Shown here: one piece after another, positions 59,060-64,000 of the stretch
Layout of the letters: each line of letters opens with the position of its first letter
Numbering within the stretch: position 1 is the stretch's first letter
DNA from: Vibrio ostreicida
GTDB taxonomy: Bacteria; Pseudomonadota; Gammaproteobacteria; Enterobacterales; Vibrionaceae
Assembly (NCBI RefSeq): GCF_013074385.2
Contig: NZ_JABEYA020000002.1
Location: forward strand, 1-64,000
Length of the DNA stretch: 64,000 nucleotides
Reading direction: 5' to 3'
Translations under genes and position numbers: made by a program
The notes under the pieces: model-generated
Seen by the model: only the letters and a program-made list of their open reading frames with translations
Databases searched by the model: none
Told to the model about the DNA's origin: nothing

Positions 59060-59192
59060 TCTCTAAGGTGTGGTGAATTTTTAACAAATTATACCCTGCC
59101 TCAAGAACTTGAGCTACGACTTATCTGCCTGATTTACGTGACTTGAGAGATCAAAATTCATTACAACCGTGCAAACCACCGACTGGCTAAGG

Positions 59193-59198
59193 TATACT
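59193..59198 (+). promoter_or_regulatory. Candidate -10 box of ffh
   Basis: TATACT lies 65 bases before the ffh start in the ypjD-ffh gap. The -35 region (GTGCAAA) is poor, so the call is tentative. Confidence 0.4.
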
Positions 59199-59262
59199 CA
59201 CAGTAATTTGTCGCCATTTTCGCGCGTCTACTCAAGTGAGCCGTTCAGGTAAAGAGACTAAG

Positions 59263-60657
59263 ATGTTTGATAATTTAACGGATCGATTATCCAAAACGCT
59301 GAAGAATATCAGTGGTAAAGGTCGTTTGACCGAAGACAATATAAAAGAAACCTTGCGTGAAGTTCGCATGGCTCTGCTTGAAGCCGATGTGGCGTTGCCG
59401 GTTGTACGCGATTTCGTTAAGCGGGTCAAAGAAGGCGCCGTAGGGGTAGAGGTGTCAAAATCTCTAACACCGGGCCAAGAATTCATCAAGATTGTTCAAT
59501 CTGAACTTGAAGCGGTGATGGGTGAGTCTAATGAAGCGCTCGATTTAGCCGCTCAACCGCCCGCCGTGATTTTAATGGCTGGCTTACAAGGTGCGGGTAA
59601 GACAACCTCTGTGGGTAAGTTGGCAAAACTGCTCCATGAAAGAGACAAAAAGAAAGTACTGGTCGTTTCTGCAGACGTTTATCGTCCAGCCGCGATCAAA
59701 CAGCTAGAAACCTTGGCAGACGATGTTGGTGTTGATTTCTTTCCTTCATCAGTGGACCAGAAGCCAATTGAGATCGCTAATGCTGCTATCGATCACGCTA
59801 AGAAAAAGTTCTTCGATGTATTGATCGTCGATACCGCAGGTCGTTTAGCGATTGATGAACAAATGATGGCTGAGATTCAAGAGCTGCATACAACAATAAA
59901 GCCTGTTGAAACGCTATTTGTTGTTGATGCGATGACCGGTCAGGATGCGGCGAATACCGCTAAAGCATTTGGTGACGCACTGCCGCTTACCGGTGTCGTG
60001 TTGACCAAGGTTGATGGTGATGCGCGTGGTGGTGCTGCACTCTCGGTTCGTCATATTACGGGTAAACCAATTAAATTCTTAGGGGTCGGTGAAAAAACCG
60101 ATGCTCTAGAACCTTTCCATCCTGAGCGAGTTGCGTCGCGTATTCTAGGTATGGGCGACGTCCTTTCTTTGATTGAAGATTTACAGCGTAACGTTGATAC
60201 CGAAAAAGCGGAGAAACTCGCTAAGAAATTTAAAGAAAAGAAAGGCTTTGATCTTGAGGATTTCCGCGAGCAACTCGGCCAGATGCAAAACATGGGCGGC
60301 ATGATGGGGATGATGGATAAGCTGCCGGGAATGGGGAACCTTCCTGACAACGTCAAAGATAAAGTGGACGATAAAATGTTTAAGCAGATGGAAGCCATCA
60401 TCAGCTCAATGACCATGAAAGAACGCCAACGACCTGAAATGATCAAAGGTTCACGCAAGAAGCGTATTGCCGCAGGATCGGGGACTCAAGTACAGGATGT
60501 CAATCGCCTCTTGAAGCAATTTACTCAGATGCAAAAAATGATGAAAAAAATGCAAAAGGGTGGAATGAAAGGCATGATGCGCAACATGCAAGGCATGATG
60601 GGTGGCATGGGCGGTGCAGGTGGCATGGGCGGTGGTTTCAATCCCTTCGGACGTTAA
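59263..60657 (+). CDS. ffh: Signal recognition particle protein Ffh
   Basis: Ffh binds 4.5S RNA and signal sequences and delivers ribosomes to FtsY at the membrane. The 464-residue protein starts MFDNLTDRLSKTLKNI; the NG GTPase domain has GLQGAGKTTSVGKL, DTAGRLAIDEQMM and TKVDGDARGGAAL. The methionine-rich M domain follows (MGGMMGMMDKLPGMGNLP, and RKKRIAAGSGTQVQDVNRLL). ATG 59263 matches the family N-terminus; ATG 59236 upstream is in frame but adds nine unmatched residues. Confidence 0.98.
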   Translation: MFDNLTDRLSKTLKNISGKGRLTEDNIKETLREVRMALLEADVALPVVRDFVKRVKEGAVGVEVSKSLTPGQEFIKIVQSELEAVMGESNEALDLAAQPPAVILMAGLQGAGKTTSVGKLAKLLHERDKKKVLVVSADVYRPAAIKQLETLADDVGVDFFPSSVDQKPIEIANAAIDHAKKKFFDVLIVDTAGRLAIDEQMMAEIQELHTTIKPVETLFVVDAMTGQDAANTAKAFGDALPLTGVVLTKVDGDARGGAALSVRHITGKPIKFLGVGEKTDALEPFHPERVASRILGMGDVLSLIEDLQRNVDTEKAEKLAKKFKEKKGFDLEDFREQLGQMQNMGGMMGMMDKLPGMGNLPDNVKDKVDDKMFKQMEAIISSMTMKERQRPEMIKGSRKKRIAAGSGTQVQDVNRLLKQFTQMQKMMKKMQKGGMKGMMRNMQGMMGGMGGAGGMGGGFNPFGR

Positions 60658-60759
60658 TCTAAAGAGTCACAACACATGTTGAGGTTGCTACGATGACCGC
60701 ACTGGTTGCCCACTCTCTTTAGATTGGTTAGCCGAGTGGTGAAAAAATAGCTAAAGACC

Positions 60760-60787
60760 TTGCATTGCTCCGGAATAAGAGTAAAAT
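60760..60787 (+). promoter_or_regulatory. Promoter of the rpsP operon
   Basis: TTGCAT (60760-60765) and TAAAAT (60782-60787) are 16 bases apart. Both lie within or next to the ffh terminator stem (60767-60795), so the start of rpsP transcription should fall at the right arm of the hairpin. Confidence 0.55.
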
Positions 60788-60803
60788 TCCGGAGCTTTAT
60801 TTT
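60767..60803 (+). terminator. Terminator after ffh
   Basis: GCTCCGGAAT and ATTCCGGAGC form ten perfect pairs around nine bases, followed by TTTATTTT. It lies 110 bases after the ffh stop and overlaps the rpsP promoter. Confidence 0.85.
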
Positions 60804-60879
60804 GGCACGAGCCCCAAACTGTTTAGCGATAAATGGTTTCTGGGGTTAATTTTATTTTTGAGAAAGCAAAGAGGACGAC

Positions 60880-61128
60880 ATGGTAACCATTCGTTTGGCA
60901 CGTCACGGCGCAAAGAAGCGTCCATTTTATCAAATCGTAGTAGCGGATAGCCGCAATGCTGCAACTGGCCGTTTCATCGAGAAAGTGGGTTTCTTTAACC
61001 CAACTGCGAAAGGTCAAGAAGAAGGTCTACGTTTAGACCTAGATCGCGTTAACCATTGGGTTGGTCAAGGCGCATCTGTATCTGACCGCGTAGCTAAGCT
61101 AGTTAAAGACGCTCAAAAAGCGGCATAA
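60880..61128 (+). CDS. rpsP: 30S ribosomal protein S16
   Basis: S16 is an essential early 30S assembly protein. The 82-residue product starts [20 protein letters not shown] and contains [12 protein letters not shown] and [23 protein letters not shown] stands before the start. It leads the rpsP-rimM-trmD-rplS operon. Confidence 0.99.
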   Translation: MVTIRLARHGAKKRPFYQIVVADSRNAATGRFIEKVGFFNPTAKGQEEGLRLDLDRVNHWVGQGASVSDRVAKLVKDAQKAA

Positions 61129-61157
61129 TTCTTCAGTTAAGAAGTAGTAATTAGCTT

Positions 61158-61706
61158 ATGTCGATGAAAGGTAAAGAAACAATGAACAGTGAAAAGATTG
61201 TTGTTGGTAAGTTTGGTGCTTCTTACGGCATTCGAGGCTGGCTCAAAGTTTTATCCTACACAGACAATACTGAAAGTATATTTGATTACGCACCTTGGTT
61301 TATTAAACAGAAAGGTGAGTGGGTCGAGTTCAAAGTAGAAAGCTGGAAGCGCCATAACAAAGGTTTGGTGGCTAAGCTGGAAGGTCTTGAATTGCGTGAA
61401 GAAGCGCAATTAATGACGAACTTTGAGATCTCCATTGACCCTGTCGTCCTTCCAGAATTGCCAGAAGATGAATTCTACTGGCGTGATTTGATTGGAATGC
61501 AGGTTGTAACCGACAAAGGTTATGATCTCGGCATTGTCTCTGACATGCTTGAAACGGGTTCCAACGATGTTTTGGTTGTGAAAGCAAATCTAAAAGATGC
61601 TTTCGGGCAAAAGGAACGATTAATCCCGTTTCTTGAAGAGCAAGTGATCAAGATGATTGATCGTGAAGCTCAACGGATCGAAGTTGACTGGGATCCTGGA
61701 TTCTAA
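61158..61706 (+). CDS. rimM: Ribosome maturation factor RimM
   Basis: RimM binds S19 and helps mature the 30S head. The 182-residue protein has [20 protein letters not shown] at its N-terminal barrel and the PRC-barrel block [20 protein letters not shown], ending [10 protein letters not shown] as in E. coli. ATG 61158 gives the longer N-terminus common in vibrios; ATG 61182 is possible. It follows rpsP by 29 bases. Confidence 0.96.
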   Translation: MSMKGKETMNSEKIVVGKFGASYGIRGWLKVLSYTDNTESIFDYAPWFIKQKGEWVEFKVESWKRHNKGLVAKLEGLELREEAQLMTNFEISIDPVVLPELPEDEFYWRDLIGMQVVTDKGYDLGIVSDMLETGSNDVLVVKANLKDAFGQKERLIPFLEEQVIKMIDREAQRIEVDWDPGF

Positions 61707-61750
61707 CTCCCGGTAACGGAGCGATTGAACCAAGTTGAATTGGTGAAAAC

Positions 61751-62494
61751 ATGTGGATTGGCATAATTAGCCTGTTTCCTGAAATGTTCCGCAGCGTTAC
61801 TGACTATGGAGTAACAGGTCAAGCGGTTAAAAAAGGTCTTTTGTCAGTGACAACGTGGAATCCTCGAGATTTTACTCACGACAAGCATCGCACTGTTGAT
61901 GATAGACCTTACGGTGGTGGCCCAGGTATGTTAATGATGGTTCAGCCTTTGCGCGACGCTATCCATACTGCAAAGAAGGCCGCACCGGGTAAGACGAAAG
62001 TTATTTACCTGTCTCCTCAAGGTCGAAAGCTCAATCAGAAAGGAGTAGAAGAGCTGGCAACGAATGAGAACATGCTTCTGATTTGTGGCCGCTACGAAGG
62101 GGTAGATGAGCGTGTCATTCAGTCTGAAGTTGACGAAGAATGGTCAATCGGGGACTTTGTGATGACGGGGGGAGAAATTCCTGCCATGACGCTAATTGAC
62201 TCAGTTTCTCGGTTTGTTCCGGGTGTATTGGGTGATTTTGCATCTGCAGAAGAAGATTCTTTTGCTAATGGCTTATTGGATTGTCCTCACTATACGCGTC
62301 CTGAATTGTTGGATGGGCAAGAAGTACCAACGGTACTCAAGTCCGGTAACCATAAGGACATTCGTCTTTGGCGGCTCAAGCAGTCGTTAGGCCGAACCTG
62401 GATGAGAAGACCAGAGCTCCTGGAAAACCTAGCTCTGACTGACGAACAGGAACAATTACTTGCTGAGTTCATTAGAGAACATAAAGCAACGTAA
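61751..62494 (+). CDS. trmD: tRNA (guanine37-N1)-methyltransferase
   Basis: TrmD methylates G37 of tRNAs that read CUN, CCN and CGG, which prevents +1 frameshifts. The 247-residue SPOUT enzyme starts [20 protein letters not shown]. It has the trefoil-knot AdoMet site [21 protein letters not shown] and [10 protein letters not shown], and the DCPHYTRPE segment. It follows rimM by 44 bases. Confidence 0.98.
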   Translation: MWIGIISLFPEMFRSVTDYGVTGQAVKKGLLSVTTWNPRDFTHDKHRTVDDRPYGGGPGMLMMVQPLRDAIHTAKKAAPGKTKVIYLSPQGRKLNQKGVEELATNENMLLICGRYEGVDERVIQSEVDEEWSIGDFVMTGGEIPAMTLIDSVSRFVPGVLGDFASAEEDSFANGLLDCPHYTRPELLDGQEVPTVLKSGNHKDIRLWRLKQSLGRTWMRRPELLENLALTDEQEQLLAEFIREHKAT

Positions 62495-62534
62495 CCTATT
62501 AATTTAGTATCAGTTTATTCTAGGAATATTTAAA

Positions 62535-62888
62535 ATGAGTAACATTATTAAGGCTCTTGAAGAAGAGCAAATGAAATCAGGCCTACCTAAGTTTGCACCA
62601 GGTGACACTGTGGTTGTTAAAGTTAAGGTAAAAGAAGGTGAGCGTGAGCGTCTACAGGCTTTTGAAGGTGTTGTAATCGCAATCCGTAACCGTGGCCTGC
62701 ACTCTGCTTTCACTGTACGTAAAATTTCTAACGGTGAAGGTGTTGAGCGTACGTTCCAAACTCACTCTCCAATCGTTGATAGCATCGAAGTTAAACGCCG
62801 TGGTGCAGTACGTCGTGCCAAGTTGTACTACCTACGTGAGCGTTCTGGTAAGTCAGCTCGTATTAAAGAGAAACTTGCTAAGAAGTAA
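62535..62888 (+). CDS. rplS: 50S ribosomal protein L19
   Basis: L19 sits at the 30S-50S interface. The 117-residue product starts [20 protein letters not shown] and has [17 protein letters not shown] and [21 protein letters not shown] as typical blocks (quoted in part). It closes the rpsP operon and is followed by a strong terminator. Confidence 0.99.
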   Translation: MSNIIKALEEEQMKSGLPKFAPGDTVVVKVKVKEGERERLQAFEGVVIAIRNRGLHSAFTVRKISNGEGVERTFQTHSPIVDSIEVKRRGAVRRAKLYYLRERSGKSARIKEKLAKK

Positions 62889-62915
62889 TGCTATAACTAG
62901 CGTTCTCATAATGTT

Positions 62916-62945
62916 AACGGAGACCATTTGGTCTCCGTTTTTTTA
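62916..62945 (+). terminator. Intrinsic terminator after rplS
   Basis: AACGGAGACC and GGTCTCCGTT pair perfectly around ATTT and are followed by seven T. Confidence 0.96.
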
Positions 62946-63023
62946 TCTTCTTTGGCCGTTTGTTATTATTTATTGGATAACGAGTCAGGTGTTTCTTGTG
63001 TTAGTCACAACGCGTTATGTTGT

Positions 63024-63218
63024 CTAATGTTGTTCCTCTGACCAGCCATCGGAATCTGACATATCAGGCGCACCCGCGATACTGTTGTCTTCATCAGCCC
63101 ATTCACCAAAATCAATCATTTGGCATTGTTTACTACAAAAAGGGCGGTGCGGGCTCTGTTCTCCCCATTCAACGTTAGCACCGCACTGTGGGCAAGGCAC
63201 TATGGTGGTTTTTGTCAT
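63024..63218 (-). CDS. yacG: DNA gyrase inhibitor YacG
   Basis: YacG is a small zinc protein that binds GyrB and blocks gyrase DNA binding. The 64-residue product has the four-cysteine site [20 protein letters not shown] then CQ (first pair CPQC, second pair FCSKQC), followed by [11 protein letters not shown] and an acidic tail. It lies downstream of zapD on the same strand, the conserved pairing. Confidence 0.95.
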   Translation of the reverse strand: MTKTTIVPCPQCGANVEWGEQSPHRPFCSKQCQMIDFGEWADEDNSIAGAPDMSDSDGWSEEQH

Positions 63219-63271
63219 GTAATATCTCTAAAAAGGTGGTGGTATTTTGGTGGAGTATAACGGTAACGGCG

Positions 63272-64000
63272 TTAACTACATACCGCTAGACGAAATTGAA
63301 TTTCATCGATGGATGCCTGACCGGATGCAAAGTTAATAAACTTAATGGCGAAACGGTTTTTGTGGCCGGAAATCATTGGATACACACCATAGTGTGTTGG
63401 AATATCCAGCCTAAGAATATTAGCGTCCTCTGCATCACTTTGGAAGAAACCATTGGACGCCATTTGTGCTTGAAAGTGTCCAGTTTCACGGGTCAGGCGG
63501 AGCCAAAGATTGAGTGAGTTGGTCAATGGCTGCAATACGTCGAGCCACAATTGCGCATCGGCGTTTTTTTGTTCAAGAGATAAATGAAGCCAATGATGGA
63601 GGGCGGGTAAATCGAAACAGCACGATCCTCCCGGCAGATTAAAGCGCTGACGAATGGCGCTGAGGAAACGATCTTCTTTCAAGCTTTGCCCAAATCGTTC
63701 TGCAGCCATCAATTTGCTGTGGACGTGATCCACTTCGCTCAAAATATCGTTCAGCATCGTTTGATCAACGCCATCAACGTTGAGCCATGATCGATAGGAT
63801 AAGCGTTGCTTTTCGATGTCTTTTGCCAGCTCACTTTTCAACTGAATTTGGTCGAATATTTCTAATAAATCAAACAAAGATCGAAAGAAAAGCAAATGCT
63901 GCATGTCATCACTAAACTGAGAAGAAATGCCTAGTTGGTTTAGCAAAGCTTCAACGCGCAAATAGATGCGAGTTTTCTCGTTGAGTGGATGTTCAAAAAA
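63272..64000 (-). CDS. zapD: Cell division protein ZapD (start beyond window)
   Basis: ZapD bundles FtsZ filaments at the division ring. The frame is open to the right edge, where the minus strand still reads [20 protein letters not shown], the family N-terminus; only a few residues are missing. Inside are LHFFRNVSELL-like [36 protein letters not shown] and [13 protein letters not shown]. An apparent start at 63961 is an internal TTG. It is followed by yacG after 53 bases. Confidence 0.95.
   Translation of the reverse strand, partial: FFEHPLNEKTRIYLRVEALLNQLGISSQFSDDMQHLLFFRSLFDLLEIFDQIQLKSELAKDIEKQRLSYRSWLNVDGVDQTMLNDILSEVDHVHSKLMAAERFGQSLKEDRFLSAIRQRFNLPGGSCCFDLPALHHWLHLSLEQKNADAQLWLDVLQPLTNSLNLWLRLTRETGHFQAQMASNGFFQSDAEDANILRLDIPTHYGVYPMISGHKNRFAIKFINFASGQASIDEIQFRLAVCS

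Noticed and set aside
60051-60458. A 135-codon frame antisense to the Met-rich end of ffh
   Set aside because: The sequence is the reverse image of the methionine-rich M domain, with no independent features.

Overview
The window is 64 kb of a gammaproteobacterial chromosome, most likely from the family Vibrionaceae. The evidence is the gene content and order together with protein lengths and motifs that sit close to Escherichia coli and Vibrio orthologues. Genus and species cannot be fixed by eye. Coding density is high and nearly everything is core housekeeping. The one clearly mobile trace is a decayed IS3-type fragment near 17.6-17.9 kb.

Layout. (1) 1-9.1 kb: lower glycolysis and pentose phosphate genes (tkt C-terminus, epd, pgk, fbaA), then mscS, a YbaK-type deacylase, argO with its divergent activator argP, and a YggE-type SIMPL protein. 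E. coli clusters most of these genes too. (2) 9.2-16.6 kb: a PAS-GGDEF diguanylate cyclase, a GntR/FCD regulator, pykF, and a DeoR-type regulator in front of glmS (GlmR-GlmS). (3) 16.6-25.8 kb: the most accessory part. It holds an orphan periplasmic binding protein, the IS3 remnant, a DJ-1/PfpI protein with a divergent LysR regulator, a ribbon-helix-helix-like small protein followed by a 43-residue lysine-rich protein, the mannitol operon mtlA-mtlD-mtlR behind a long AT-rich leader, and an orphan TRAP binding protein. (4) 25.9-33.2 kb: a bifunctional OlsF-type acyltransferase, ispB, rplU-rpmA-obgE, the yjjP-yjjB exporter pair and folA. (5) 33.2-41.3 kb: the lptD-surA-pdxA-rsmA-apaG-apaH operon, djlA and a lone tRNA-Ile2(CAU). 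(6) 41.4-46 kb: the macromolecular synthesis operon rpsU-yqeY-dnaG-rpoD. (7) 46.1-56.9 kb: tsaD, an alpha/beta hydrolase, plsY, folB-folK-uppP, and ftsB-ispD-ispF-truD-surE-pcm-nlpD-rpoS. (8) 56.9-64 kb: corB and ypjD, ffh, rpsP-rimM-trmD-rplS, yacG and the start-less end of zapD.

How the genes work together. Several blocks are tightly coupled operons with overlapping starts and stops: folB/folK, truD/surE, yjjP/yjjB, argO/ybaK-like and pdxA/surA. Sugar flux is represented by mannitol uptake feeding glycolysis (mtlA, mtlD, fbaA, pgk, pykF) and by diversion to amino sugars (glmS). Envelope biogenesis is represented by lptD, surA, uppP, plsY, olsF, ispB and ispD/ispF.

I did not find a convincing, wholly new multi-gene system. 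The best leads are: a shared 12-base motif flanking the glmR-glmS pair (possible GlmR operators); the small ribbon-helix-helix/lysine-rich gene pair with palindromes at its promoter; the 600-base mtlA leader, which could host an antisense RNA like MtlS of Vibrio cholerae; and the ffh terminator that overlaps the rpsP promoter.
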